This document shows, piece after piece, positions 1 to 9,480 of a stretch of DNA of 64,000 nucleotides. Both the position numbers and the translations under genes were made by a program. This DNA comes from CAZNPH01 sp964574985 (lineage in GTDB: Bacteria; Bacteroidota; Bacteroidia; Bacteroidales; SM23-62). The notes below the pieces were generated by a model that ran no database searches, was not told where the DNA came from, and was given only the letters and a program-made list of their open reading frames with translations. Numbering within the stretch: the first letter of the stretch is position 1; every line of letters begins with the position of its first letter. The stretch is from contig CAZNPH010000001.1 of the NCBI GenBank assembly GCA_964574985.1, forward strand, positions 124,001 through 188,000. Reading direction: 5' to 3'.

Positions 1-2676
1 AAATTCACGCTGGATCCGGGAAAAAAGCCAAAAGAAGTTGTCCTCAGTCTTTCCGCGGACAATGAATATGTTGCCTGGATCAACGGCCATTACATTGCCA
101 GAAGCAGAAACTGGAAACAGATCAGGGAGCACTGCCTTATTGGCAGAATCCGCCCGGGCGGGAATGTTTTGGCTGTCAGCGCAAAGCACATGGGAGATGA
201 CCGGGGCGGATTGATCTTCAACCTCAGGATCCTGTATGAAGACGGTTCCGAAGAAGTGATCATTTCCGATGCCGGTTGCCCTGTCACACTGGATCCGGAG
301 GACTCCTGGAAAAACCCTGATTATAAAGAAAGCGGTTTTGTCAATGCCAGGGAAATCGCCCCTTACGGAAAGGGGCCACGGCAAAAACAGGCCGTGAAGG
401 ATTTCAGGCCGAGATCCCTGATGATGAGAAAGACATTCACGGTTGACCGGAAGGTAAAAAAGGCCAGGTTGTATGTGAGCGGACTGGGGAACTATGTAAT
501 GAGCATCAACGGGGAAAGAGCCGGAGAAGACGTGCTCACCCCCGGATGGACAAATTATCCTGAAAAGGTACAATATCAGACATACGACATTACCTCCATG
601 CTCAGGCAGGGCAAAAATGTTGCCGGGGCCATACTGGGAAACATGTGGTGGAGCAGCGGATTAGGCTGGTCCGGCGGGGTTACATACAGTACGGATCCCA
701 ACAGGCTGATTGCCCAGATAATCATTGAATACAACAACGGCGGGGAAAAGATACTGGCAACCGATGATTCCTGGAAAATACACCCGTCCCCGATCCTGAA
801 AAATTCCCTGTATGACGGGGAAACATATGACGCAAGGCTGGAACAGGCCGGATGGGACAGTACGGGATTTAATGACAGCCGGTGGGAAAACGCAAGGATT
901 GTAACAGATGTGCATGTGAAACTTGTCGCCCAGCAGGGTCCTCCGTTACGGGTTACCGAACAATTGATTCCGGTAAACATTACCCGGACCGAATTCAATA
1001 CATATGTGTTTGATTTCGGGCAAAACATGGTAGGCTGGACCCGGCTGAAAGTCCGGGGCAAGGCCGGAAACAGGATACAACTGAAATACGCCGAGCTTCT
1101 GCATGAAGACGGAACGGTGGCACAGGAAAACCTGAGAACCGCCCTGGCCACCGATTATTACATCCTGAAAGGCGAGGAAACGGAAATATGGGAACCGAAA
1201 TTCACCTATCATGGTTTCCGGTACGTGGAGGTGGCCGGTTTGCCGGAGCCTCCTTCCAGTGAAACGCTGACCGGACTCGTGGTGCATTCGGACGCACCTT
1301 TTACCGGAGAGTTTGTATGTTCCAGTGACCTGCTCAACGGGATATGGCAGAATATTTTATGGAGCCAGCGGGGGAATATGCACAGTGTACCCACCGATTG
1401 CCCGCAGAGAGATGAAAGGCTGGGATGGATGGGTGACGCACAGATATTTACTCCCACCGCCTGTTACAATATGCATATGGCGGGATTCTTATCCAAATGG
1501 GAAAAGGATATTACCGACTGCCAGGAAGAAGAAGGCTGGGTCTATGACGTGAATCCTGCAATCGTTGTGGAGGGGCCATCCAAACCGGGCTGGGGAGACG
1601 CCGTAGTGATAATACCCTGGACCGTTTACCGATTTTACGGCGATGAAAAAATCCTGGAAGAGAACTACGAAGGGATGAAAGCATGGGTCGAATACATGAG
1701 AAAAGAAAGCAGGAATGATATATACCGCTGGGGCACAGAGGAATGGGACGGATATGGGGATTGGATCGCCGTGGTGGAATCCCCTGCCTTTCCAATCTCT
1801 GCCGCTTATTATTATTACAGCACAAAATTGTTGTCCGGAATCGCAGGAATTCTCGGACACCATAAGGATGAAAAGGATTATGCAGAGCTGGCCGACCGGA
1901 TTGCCGAAGCATTCAACGAACGTTTCCTGGATAAGAACACATACAATTATCCTGCCGGAACACAAACTGCCAACTTGCTTCCGGTTGCTTTCGGCATCAC
2001 ACCCGAACCTTTACAGGATGAAGTGGTCAGGAACATCATGACAGATGTAAAAGCCAGAGGATATCATCCCGCCACCGGATTCCTCGGAACCGCATACCTG
2101 CTTCCTGTTCTGAGTGATTTCGGATACCATAAAGCGGCATTCAAAACGGCTACCGGAATGGAATACCCCTCATGGGGCTATATGCTGGAAAAAGGAGCCA
2201 CCACCATATGGGAACTCTGGAACAGTGACACAGAGCCCCCAGGGGGAATGAATTCCCGGAACCATTTTGCCCTTGGATCGGTGGGTGAATGGTATTACAG
2301 CCATCTGGCCGGTATCCGCACCGATGATGAACAACCCGGATTCAAACATACGGTGATCGCCCCCTGCCCGGTAAAAGAACTCGCCTGGGCCAGGGCACTG
2401 ATCGATACAGACTACGGATTGCTTGCATCATCATGGGAACAGGAAGAAAAAGAATACAGGCTGAAAGTAACAATACCCCCGAATACCAGGGCTACGGTTA
2501 AAATTCCCCTGTTGGAATACACTTCACCCCTCATCACCGAAGGGCAATCCGTTCTTCTGAAAGAAGGCAATCCTGTAGAAAAGTCCGAGAACATTTCATT
2601 CCGGGGAATGGAAAATAACCGTGCGGTTTTCCTGACCGGCTCAGGAAATTACCACTTCGTGCTTACTCAGGAATAA
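1..2676 (+). CDS. Alpha-L-rhamnosidase, GH78 (5' partial)
   Basis: This gene removes terminal alpha-L-rhamnose from plant or algal polysaccharides such as rhamnogalacturonan. The frame is open from the first base, so the true start and any signal peptide lie outside the window; 891 codons are visible. An N-terminal rhamnosidase beta-domain lies at about visible residues 150-200, and a FDFGQNMVGW motif follows near residue 340. The family signature DCPQRDERLGW with GDAQ is near residues 466-480 and carries the acidic residues that line the rhamnoside site. EEWDGYGDW near 580 is a further catalytic-barrel motif. The stop codon overlaps the next start by one base (TAATG), which implies co-transcription with the pectin genes downstream. 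Family assignment is firm; substrate is inferred from the neighbours. Confidence 0.93.
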   Translation, partial: KFTLDPGKKPKEVVLSLSADNEYVAWINGHYIARSRNWKQIREHCLIGRIRPGGNVLAVSAKHMGDDRGGLIFNLRILYEDGSEEVIISDAGCPVTLDPEDSWKNPDYKESGFVNAREIAPYGKGPRQKQAVKDFRPRSLMMRKTFTVDRKVKKARLYVSGLGNYVMSINGERAGEDVLTPGWTNYPEKVQYQTYDITSMLRQGKNVAGAILGNMWWSSGLGWSGGVTYSTDPNRLIAQIIIEYNNGGEKILATDDSWKIHPSPILKNSLYDGETYDARLEQAGWDSTGFNDSRWENARIVTDVHVKLVAQQGPPLRVTEQLIPVNITRTEFNTYVFDFGQNMVGWTRLKVRGKAGNRIQLKYAELLHEDGTVAQENLRTALATDYYILKGEETEIWEPKFTYHGFRYVEVAGLPEPPSSETLTGLVVHSDAPFTGEFVCSSDLLNGIWQNILWSQRGNMHSVPTDCPQRDERLGWMGDAQIFTPTACYNMHMAGFLSKWEKDITDCQEEEGWVYDVNPAIVVEGPSKPGWGDAVVIIPWTVYRFYGDEKILEENYEGMKAWVEYMRKESRNDIYRWGTEEWDGYGDWIAVVESPAFPISAAYYYYSTKLLSGIAGILGHHKDEKDYAELADRIAEAFNERFLDKNTYNYPAGTQTANLLPVAFGITPEPLQDEVVRNIMTDVKARGYHPATGFLGTAYLLPVLSDFGYHKAAFKTATGMEYPSWGYMLEKGATTIWELWNSDTEPPGGMNSRNHFALGSVGEWYYSHLAGIRTDDEQPGFKHTVIAPCPVKELAWARALIDTDYGLLASSWEQEEKEYRLKVTIPPNTRATVKIPLLEYTSPLITEGQSVLLKEGNPVEKSENISFRGMENNRAVFLTGSGNYHFVLTQE

Positions 2677-3695
2677 TGGACCAATCCCCTGCAAACATGA
2701 ATACCAGGATCGGCCGGAGAAAATTCATCAGGTCTGCCGGAAGCATACTGGCTTTTGGGGGATTCGCCTTTTCGGCATCCTGCCGCAGCAAATCCGGGGG
2801 AAATAAGCAATACCCCTTAGCGGTTGATTTCATAGGAACGGATCAAAGTTTCGGATTCTACAAAATGGTTTACGATGCGCTGGAGCATGTGCTCATACGG
2901 CATTGTTCCCTGGAAGAATCCACCACCGGAGAATCTGAAGCCGTACATATTGCAGGCCCCCTGGATTCCCGTGGCGTGGAAGGGTTCATGTCACTGGAAA
3001 AAAACAAGCATGTGTTGTTTGAAAACCCTATGGGGACCAGCTACGCCGAATTTGACGCCGTTCAGAAAACAGCCAACAAACTGAACCTGAGGATCGGCCT
3101 GATCGATCCCTGGCGGTACATGGCTGCAACCTCAAGGGCACGTGATATGGTTTACAGGGAAGAAATCGGCCGTATAATCAAAATCGAAATCACTGCAAAT
3201 TCACTGCTGGGGCCTGGCAACCGGGAAGTCGGTGGTTACACCGGTTCCTCTGTTTTTCTGATCAGACTGGCCTCCTGGATCCTGCACGGCAACCCGGCAG
3301 TCATCACGGTCACCCGACACACCCTGGAAGATCCCATAAAAACGGATCCCGGATTATGCTTTGAAACAATTATCCGGAGAACACCCGTGTTTTTTCACGG
3401 GGATGAGCATTTGTCCGGGTGGACCATGCAGATCGCCGGCGAAGGCAGGAGACTGATCCTGAACGGTCACGGCGAATTGCACAGTATCGGTGAAATGCAG
3501 GAAAAAGAACTCATACCGGCCGGAACTGACCATGAAAACCAGGCCTTACGGGACAATATAGGGGACTTCGTTCAATCGGTCCGCACAGGGAAAGAACCGG
3601 AGATTAATTCGCTGGATGGAATGCATGGCATCACACTGAACCAGGCCGCCTATGAATCGGCACGGACCGGCAAACAAGTCAAAATGATTATGTAA
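2676..3695 (+). CDS. Exported Gfo/Idh/MocA-family protein, degenerate
   Basis: The protein belongs to the Gfo/Idh/MocA sugar oxidoreductase group, normally NAD(P)-dependent dehydrogenases. It starts with a twin-arginine-like signal (GRRKFIRSAG then a hydrophobic stretch ending at a Cys near residue 36), so a folded, cofactor-loaded enzyme could be exported. At about 339 aa it is shorter than the two other family members in this window (about 441 aa). The Rossmann glycine motif is not recognisable (only FIGTDQSFG is seen), and the usual EKP catalytic motif reads ENP. The C-terminal part (NIGDFVQSVRTG and the GI-LN-AAYESARTG ending) is family-typical. It may be a non-catalytic or strongly diverged member. 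It is translationally coupled to the GH78 gene. Confidence 0.75.
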   Translation: MDQSPANMNTRIGRRKFIRSAGSILAFGGFAFSASCRSKSGGNKQYPLAVDFIGTDQSFGFYKMVYDALEHVLIRHCSLEESTTGESEAVHIAGPLDSRGVEGFMSLEKNKHVLFENPMGTSYAEFDAVQKTANKLNLRIGLIDPWRYMAATSRARDMVYREEIGRIIKIEITANSLLGPGNREVGGYTGSSVFLIRLASWILHGNPAVITVTRHTLEDPIKTDPGLCFETIIRRTPVFFHGDEHLSGWTMQIAGEGRRLILNGHGELHSIGEMQEKELIPAGTDHENQALRDNIGDFVQSVRTGKEPEINSLDGMHGITLNQAAYESARTGKQVKMIM

Positions 3696-3702
3696 ACCGA
3701 CA

Positions 3703-4764
3703 ATGAATAATTACAGCCCTCTGGAAAAAGCACAACCTGTTGCCAACAGGATCATGACGAAACATGAACTGTACCAGTCGTATCATAACGATCTGCAACT
3801 GGAAGGACTGCTTTACCTGTATGATGCATCGGGCATCCTGGAGTATCTGGACCACGTGCTCAGTGTATGGAATTTCAGAACGGAACAAAATGCCGACAAA
3901 CTCAACTACCGGATCCTGTTCACCTGTCTGCATTTTGAAACCTGGCTGCGTACCGGAAATGATTATTTCATAAGGGATTTTCTGGAAACGGCCCGGGAAT
4001 TCCGGCAAGCGGTTCCCCGGGACCGCGATGGTGCCGTATGCCAGATCGTCCGGCCGGAAAACAAGCGGATCTTCGTAGATATGTTGCAGGGATACGCCGT
4101 TTTCATGGCCAGGGCCGGCTGGTTATCGGGTGAAGAGGTTTTTTTTAACGAATGTGTCCGGCAATATGAGATATTCAGAAGCATCCTGAGAAACCCGGTA
4201 ACCGGACTCTGGCATCAGGGACGTGGCTGGGGAGATGATCCCATGGGCATCTCTCCGGGGCACTGGAACAGGGGGCAGGGCTGGGTTATCCGGGGAATGA
4301 CGGATTCCCTGGACTATCTTCCGGAAGACGGTATGTATTTCAACAGGATGCTTGACATGCTCAGGGAATTTGCTTCGGACCTTCTGCAATACCAGGATTT
4401 GCGCGGAATGTGGCACCAGTTGACAGACCGCGGGGAAGCATATCCGGAAACCAGCGGTACTGCCTTCTTCATACACAATCTGTACAAGGCATTCCACCGT
4501 GGATGGATTCCCCGGGAACCTTTTCTCCCGGCACTGGAAAAATCCCTCCCTGCCCTTCTCGGATTCATCCATAAGGATGGCTCCGTTTCCAATACTTCTC
4601 ATGGGGCCGGACCCCTGTCATCGCCCGAAGCATATAAATACCGCCCATCCATCCCGGGAGACCCCCACGGGATGGGAACCATGCTGATGGCCTGCGCCGG
4701 ACCTTACCTGGCGGTTTCCCCCGGGAAAATGCTCAGGCGGGCAAAAGATAAACAAACGGCATAA
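3703..4764 (+). CDS. GH105/GH88-type unsaturated uronyl hydrolase
   Basis: The protein resembles YteR/YesR enzymes, which hydrate and so release the 4,5-unsaturated galacturonyl residue left by rhamnogalacturonan lyases. It is 353 aa, close to the usual length of about 370. The segment FVDMLQG (Asp126) matches the position of the catalytic Asp of YteR. The stretch SPGHWNRGQGW at about residues 185-195 and the later YPETSGTAFF near residue 250 are typical of the alpha6/alpha6 barrel. No signal peptide is visible, so it probably acts in the cytoplasm on imported oligosaccharides. It begins 7 bp after the preceding gene and lies in the same operon. GH88 is the main alternative family. Confidence 0.87.
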   Translation: MNNYSPLEKAQPVANRIMTKHELYQSYHNDLQLEGLLYLYDASGILEYLDHVLSVWNFRTEQNADKLNYRILFTCLHFETWLRTGNDYFIRDFLETAREFRQAVPRDRDGAVCQIVRPENKRIFVDMLQGYAVFMARAGWLSGEEVFFNECVRQYEIFRSILRNPVTGLWHQGRGWGDDPMGISPGHWNRGQGWVIRGMTDSLDYLPEDGMYFNRMLDMLREFASDLLQYQDLRGMWHQLTDRGEAYPETSGTAFFIHNLYKAFHRGWIPREPFLPALEKSLPALLGFIHKDGSVSNTSHGAGPLSSPEAYKYRPSIPGDPHGMGTMLMACAGPYLAVSPGKMLRRAKDKQTA

Positions 4765-4795
4765 CGGGCAACCATAAACCAAAATCCAAAAAACA

Positions 4796-6460
4796 ATGAA
4801 AAACTGGATACTGCCATTCGTTTTCGGAATCACCGCAATGACCCTGCATGCTCAGAATGCAGAATTCGCTTTCGGACCGGTCCCGGTTTTCAATGTGCTT
4901 GACTATGGTGCTTCAGGAACCGGAGATATCAAGGAAACCGAAGCCCTGCAGCAAGCCATAAGTGAATGTGCCCAAGCCGGAGGAGGCACGGTGTATTTCC
5001 CTCCGGGCATATATATATCCGGTTCCCTCCGGCTTTTTGATAACGTCCATCTTTATCTGGAATCCGGGGCAACCATCAAGGGGAGTCCGGACCTTGATGA
5101 TTATACCGAGACAGAATATGTTTCCGAGGAAAGGAATACGGCATTGATCTATGCATTTCATTGCAGGAACATTTCCATTGACGGACACGGCACCATTGAC
5201 GGAAATGGCGACGTTTTTTTCCACCAGGACAAAGTTCACAGGGGATGCTGTTATGAACCGGAGCATACCCGCCAAAAGGAAAAATACAGGAACCGGATGC
5301 CGGACGGACCCATAGAACCCAAAACCGACCAGGAAGGCAACCAGCTCCGCCCGGGAAGCATGATCTCATTCATCGAATGCGAACACATCCAGATCAGGGA
5401 CATCCATGTGCAGGGATCCCCCAACTGGTGCATCCATCTTTCCTGTTGCAACCATGCGGATCTGACCGGACTCGACATCGACAACAGTCTGCTTATCCCC
5501 AACGCCGACGGGATCGACATAAGCAAATGCAAAAATGTCTTTATCCGGGGTTGTGACATCAGTGCCGGGGACGACGGGATTGCTTTGGGAACATGTGCAG
5601 ATGGGTACTGCAGCGGGGCTAACGAAAATGTAGTGGTCTCGGATTGCATCATCGTTTCCCGGTCAGCCGGTATCAGGCTGGGATGGAGTACGGACGACAT
5701 CAGGAACTGCTTCTTCAGCAACCTGGTCATTCATTCGTCCAACCGGGGTATCGGGATCTTCGCAAGAAGAAAAGAGATCATCGAGAACATTGTTTTCTCG
5801 GACATCCGGATAGAAACCCGCTTACATACCGGATGGTGGGGAAACGGAGAACCCATACACATTTCAGCCATCCCGGGTTTCCCTGAACCCCGGATGGGCG
5901 TGATCCGGAACATCCGGTTCGAAAACATCACCGCCGGCAGCGAACATGGCATCGTTATGTACGGATACAAAAAAGGACATATCAAAGACATAGAATTCAG
6001 GAACATATTTATGAAAATAAGAAACAGTAAATTCAATGAGCTTTACGGGGGCAATTTTGACCTCCGCCCCACCCTGAATATCCAATATGGCCTTTTCGAA
6101 CATGATATTCCGGGTTTGTTCGCCACCGGTGTGGAAAACATCATCATAGACAAATTTGACATTTCCTGGGAAACGGGATTGCCCTGCTTTTTTGACCATG
6201 CATTGCATTTTGTGGATTTTAACGGACTTACCATCAATTTTTTCCGGGGAAGGCAACCCCAGGCGGAACGGGAAACTGCCACCATCAAACTGGAAAAAGG
6301 AGACGGGATCTCCATAACCAATTGTACCGCCAAGCCGGGAACCACACTGTTTTTGGAGCATGAAAATGTACCGGACGGACAAAGGATGTTTGGCAATGAC
6401 CTGCGCAATGCATATCAACAAATGAAACCCGGACAATCATTCTCAGATCATAATCATTAA
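4796..6460 (+). CDS. Exported GH28 polygalacturonase-like enzyme
   Basis: This is a right-handed beta-helix hydrolase of the GH28 type, acting on alpha-linked galacturonate in pectin backbones or side chains. A signal peptide covers residues 1-20 (hydrophobic core, then HAQ). The N-terminal pectate-lyase-like segment (VLDYGASGTGD, GGGTVYFPPG) leads into the catalytic motifs NADGID at about 236 and AGDDGIA at about 258, which supply the catalytic Asp residues. The usual G-H-G motif is replaced by SAGIRLGW near residue 290, so the His is not visible. It is a close paralogue of the GH28 gene two positions downstream (shared RLHTGWWGNGEP motif). It may be an exo-acting or rhamnogalacturonan-specific subfamily. 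Confidence 0.9.
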   Translation: MKNWILPFVFGITAMTLHAQNAEFAFGPVPVFNVLDYGASGTGDIKETEALQQAISECAQAGGGTVYFPPGIYISGSLRLFDNVHLYLESGATIKGSPDLDDYTETEYVSEERNTALIYAFHCRNISIDGHGTIDGNGDVFFHQDKVHRGCCYEPEHTRQKEKYRNRMPDGPIEPKTDQEGNQLRPGSMISFIECEHIQIRDIHVQGSPNWCIHLSCCNHADLTGLDIDNSLLIPNADGIDISKCKNVFIRGCDISAGDDGIALGTCADGYCSGANENVVVSDCIIVSRSAGIRLGWSTDDIRNCFFSNLVIHSSNRGIGIFARRKEIIENIVFSDIRIETRLHTGWWGNGEPIHISAIPGFPEPRMGVIRNIRFENITAGSEHGIVMYGYKKGHIKDIEFRNIFMKIRNSKFNELYGGNFDLRPTLNIQYGLFEHDIPGLFATGVENIIIDKFDISWETGLPCFFDHALHFVDFNGLTINFFRGRQPQAERETATIKLEKGDGISITNCTAKPGTTLFLEHENVPDGQRMFGNDLRNAYQQMKPGQSFSDHNH

Positions 6461-6476
6461 CCAAAAATTACCGAAA

Positions 6477-7334
6477 ATGAATAAAATCATCCTGTTGCCC
6501 ATTATGCTCTGTGCATTATTCAGTGCCTGTATTGCACAAGACAAGGAAGAAATCCGTCTGATCGTCCGCGGAGACGATATCGGCTCAACCCACGCAGCAA
6601 ACCTTGGCTGCATCAAATCCTACCGGGAAGGCATCATGCGGACCGTGGAAGTGATGGTTCCCTGTCCCTGGTTCCCCGAAGCCGTTGACCTGCTCAACGA
6701 GAATCCCGGACTTGATGTGGGGATCCATCTGGCCATCACCAGTGAATGGGAAAACATAAAATGGGGGCCGCTGACCCATGCACCCAGTCTGACCGGCGAA
6801 AACGGGTATTTTTATCCCATGATCTGGCCCGGCGAAGAATTCCCTCCGGGAAAGGCACTCAAAGCCCAGGACTGGGATCCGGAAGAACTTGAGAACGAAT
6901 TCCGGGCCCAGATCGAAATGGCCATCTCAAAAATCCCTCAAATCAGTCATTTGAGCTGTCATATGGGTTGCTCATCCTGGGAACCTGAAGTAAGCAGGAT
7001 CTATAACAAACTTGCCCGGGAATACGGACTGGAGATCAATCCGGATGATCATGGCGTGGAAAGAATGCCCCTCAAAGAAAAAGGGGAAACCCTCAGCGAA
7101 CGGATCGAGAACTTTTCAGAAGCCTTGATGGCCTTGAAACCTGGCAATACATACCTGTTCGTGGAGCATCCTGCACTGGATACCCCGGAAATGAGAGCCG
7201 TCGGACATAGCGGTTACTACGGTGTCGCAACCGACCGGCAATATGTAACCGATGTGTTCACCTCGGAAAAGATCATGAAAATCATCCGGTACCGGAACAT
7301 CCGGCTCATCGCCTATCCCGATCTGATCAAATAA
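6477..7334 (+). CDS. YdjC/ChbG-type carbohydrate deacetylase, exported
   Basis: YdjC-family proteins are metal-dependent deacetylases of sugars and oligosaccharides. The metal-site motif RGDDIGS (Asp33, Asp34) sits just after the signal sequence, followed by GIHLAIT near 80 and SHLSCHMG near 160, which supply the conserved His residues. The first 20 residues form a signal with a possible lipobox (LFSAC), so it is likely a periplasmic lipoprotein or secreted enzyme. It lies between two GH28 genes with 16 and 11 bp gaps, so removing acetyl groups from pectin oligosaccharides is a reasonable but unproven role. Confidence 0.85.
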   Translation: MNKIILLPIMLCALFSACIAQDKEEIRLIVRGDDIGSTHAANLGCIKSYREGIMRTVEVMVPCPWFPEAVDLLNENPGLDVGIHLAITSEWENIKWGPLTHAPSLTGENGYFYPMIWPGEEFPPGKALKAQDWDPEELENEFRAQIEMAISKIPQISHLSCHMGCSSWEPEVSRIYNKLAREYGLEINPDDHGVERMPLKEKGETLSERIENFSEALMALKPGNTYLFVEHPALDTPEMRAVGHSGYYGVATDRQYVTDVFTSEKIMKIIRYRNIRLIAYPDLIK

Positions 7335-7345
7335 AACACAAAAAC

Positions 7346-8974
7346 ATGATATCCTTTTGCAAACCAGTCAAAATCCTGTCCCTGCCTGTTCTTTTGCTGG
7401 CTTTCACCCAATGCTCAGACAATCCTGAACATACCTTTTGTATCACGGAATTCGGGGCCGAATCCGGAGGAGACATCCTCAATACAAATGCCATCAACAA
7501 AGCCATTGGCGTCTGCCACCAAAATGGCGGGGGCACGGTCCTGGTTCCTCCGGGAGAATACCTCACCGGGACCATTCAATTGCTGAGCAACGTGGAATTG
7601 AAACTGTCCCAGGGAGCACGCCTCAAAGGGAGTCCGGATACCCCGGACTATACACGCGGGGGAAGAAAACACGGATTGATCTATGCAGAAAAAGCCCGTA
7701 ATATTTCCATTACGGGTCCGGGTACCATTGACGGCAACGGCACCTCTTTCTTTTATAAGGACAAATACCATGATGCCGGCGGATGGAGCCCGGACCGTGT
7801 CAGGCAGGGAGAAGACTATCTTTCCGGCAAATATGGCCGGGGGGACGGACCCGTAACCTACGATGCGCGGCCGGGCATGATGATCGTTATGCTGCAATGT
7901 GAAAACATCAGGATCACAGACATCACCCTGACAGACTCTCCTTCATGGACTGTTCGTGCAGGAGATTGCGACAATGCCGTTTTTCACGGAGTCACCATTC
8001 TGAACAATCTCCTTGTTCCCAACAGTGACGGCATCCATTGTACGACATCAAGGAACATCACCATTTCCGATTGCGATATCCGTGCCGGCGATGATGCCAT
8101 CATTGTCACCGGTTTCGGTACGGACGTAGGTGTTCACGGAGATGTCATCACCCGGCCGGACTACACAAAGCGTAAAATCGGCAACAAAACCGGATATTCG
8201 GAAAATGTGACTGTCTCCAATTGCCTGCTTCAATCAAGGTCAAGTGGTATACGGGTGGGGTACGGTAAAAACCCCATACGCAATTGCCTATTCCAGAACC
8301 TGGTCATATACGGATCCAACAGGGGACTGGGTGTTTTCTCCCGTGACCGGGGGACCATTGAAAACATACATTTCTCGAACATCATCATTCAAACCCGCCT
8401 GCATACCGGCTGGTGGGGAAACGGAGAACCCGTCCATGTTTCGGCTGTCCCCCGGACAGAAGGCATTGATCCGGGTGTCATCCGGAACATCCGGTTCCAT
8501 AACATCACGGCCTGGGGAGAATCGGGCATGCTGGTCTACGGCAGTCCGGAATCAGTCATCCGGGATATATCCTTTGAAAATATCGATATTCATCTGAAAA
8601 ACAGTAAGCTCAATGAAGGATTCGGCGGAAATTTCGACCTGCGTCCGACCACCGGCCCCGAAAACGGGATATTCAAACATGATATTCCGGGCCTGTATGT
8701 GAAGCATACAGAGAATATGACAATCCGCAATTTTTCATTGGAGTGGGACCGGGGGATGCCGGACTTTTACACCAACGGATTACGGGCAGAATTTTTCAAG
8801 AGTCTGCTCATCGACAATTTTTCAGGACTGCCGGCCCATCCCGGCTCAGGTGTGCCGGTTATCCATGCTTACCGAGGCAGGAATCTGATCCTTCGCAACT
8901 GTGTACCCGTAAAGGGCACACCACCCTTTTTGAAAACCTCAGATGTGAAAAACATCAAAAACCAGAACCCATGA
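7346..8974 (+). CDS. GH28 polygalacturonase-like lipoprotein
   Basis: This is the second GH28 beta-helix enzyme of the operon, 542 aa. Its signal sequence ends in a lipobox-like LAFTQC, which suggests a lipid-anchored protein. Motifs follow the same order as in the paralogue upstream: GGGTVLVPPG, NSDGIH at about 225, AGDDAI at about 247, then SSGIRVGYG near 298 where the G-H-G His would normally be. The downstream RLHTGWWGNGEP stretch is almost identical to the paralogue. The two probably arose by duplication and may cut different linkages of one polymer. The gene is followed at once by a short repeat and a decayed esterase gene. Confidence 0.9.
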   Translation: MISFCKPVKILSLPVLLLAFTQCSDNPEHTFCITEFGAESGGDILNTNAINKAIGVCHQNGGGTVLVPPGEYLTGTIQLLSNVELKLSQGARLKGSPDTPDYTRGGRKHGLIYAEKARNISITGPGTIDGNGTSFFYKDKYHDAGGWSPDRVRQGEDYLSGKYGRGDGPVTYDARPGMMIVMLQCENIRITDITLTDSPSWTVRAGDCDNAVFHGVTILNNLLVPNSDGIHCTTSRNITISDCDIRAGDDAIIVTGFGTDVGVHGDVITRPDYTKRKIGNKTGYSENVTVSNCLLQSRSSGIRVGYGKNPIRNCLFQNLVIYGSNRGLGVFSRDRGTIENIHFSNIIIQTRLHTGWWGNGEPVHVSAVPRTEGIDPGVIRNIRFHNITAWGESGMLVYGSPESVIRDISFENIDIHLKNSKLNEGFGGNFDLRPTTGPENGIFKHDIPGLYVKHTENMTIRNFSLEWDRGMPDFYTNGLRAEFFKSLLIDNFSGLPAHPGSGVPVIHAYRGRNLILRNCVPVKGTPPFLKTSDVKNIKNQNP

Positions 8975-8981
8975 ACCTTCC

Positions 8982-9020
8982 ATCACCGATCCGTCGGCAA
9001 GCCGCCGGTCAAAGACAAAC
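8982..9020 (+). repeat. Left-module copy of dispersed leader repeat
   Basis: The stretch begins ATCACCGAT, contains the hairpin core CGGCAAGCCG, and ends AGACAAA. The same order of short blocks occurs near 49338-49376 and 53507-53545. It ends one base before the ATG of the esterase remnant. It has no GGGGGTTCG right module. Confidence 0.55.
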
Positions 9021-9021
9021 G

Positions 9022-9460
9022 ATGAAAAACATGTCAATTATTCTGATGCTTTTCATTTGCACGTTGCATATACCCGATTCATATGCACAAAGCGACCCGG
9101 ATGGCGGCACCGGTTGCCGTGGCATCCTCCTGGAAAGCTTATCCATGGAAAGCGGGATCCTGCAGAAAAAGGTGCTGTATCCGGTGGTATATCTTCTCCA
9201 CGGATATTCCGATGATGAAACCGCCTGGATTCAGTTCGGGGAGGTCCATCTTGCTGCTGACCGGGCCATCGCCGGACGTGAAATACCTCCCATGATCATT
9301 GTCATGCCGGATGCGGGGGTAAGCTGGTACATCAACGACCATGAGAGAACGGAATATCGATCATGAGTACCGGGTAAGGGACGGCGTCCATAGCTGGAGT
9401 TACTGGCGGACCGGGATTGTGGACGGACTCCGGTTCATCGGGGAAAGCTTTCACCGGTGA
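9022..9460 (+). pseudogene. Exported esterase (EstD/Fes type) remnant with internal deletions
   Basis: The start encodes a good signal peptide (MKNMSIILMLF to SYAQ). The reading frame then shows PVVYLLHGYSDDE and PMIIVMPDAG, typical of the PF00756 esterase group that deacylates polysaccharides. After WYINDHE the frame runs into RTEYRS and stops at 9366. A second frame, 9359-9460, encodes the true C-terminus of the same family (HEYRVRDG, SYWRTGI, ending FHR). The middle of the enzyme, including the catalytic Ser elbow, is missing. A short in-frame loss also seems present between QKKV and YPVV. The sequence CATGAG occurs on both sides of the junction. The gene is dead; its former place at the end of the pectin operon suggests a pectin esterase role. 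Confidence 0.85.
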
Positions 9461-9480
9461 ACCATACGATACCCGGTGAT

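Noticed and set aside
576..1151. Long antisense open frame inside GH78
   Set aside because: It has no plausible protein features and is a shadow of the rhamnosidase reading frame; many similar frames were ignored.
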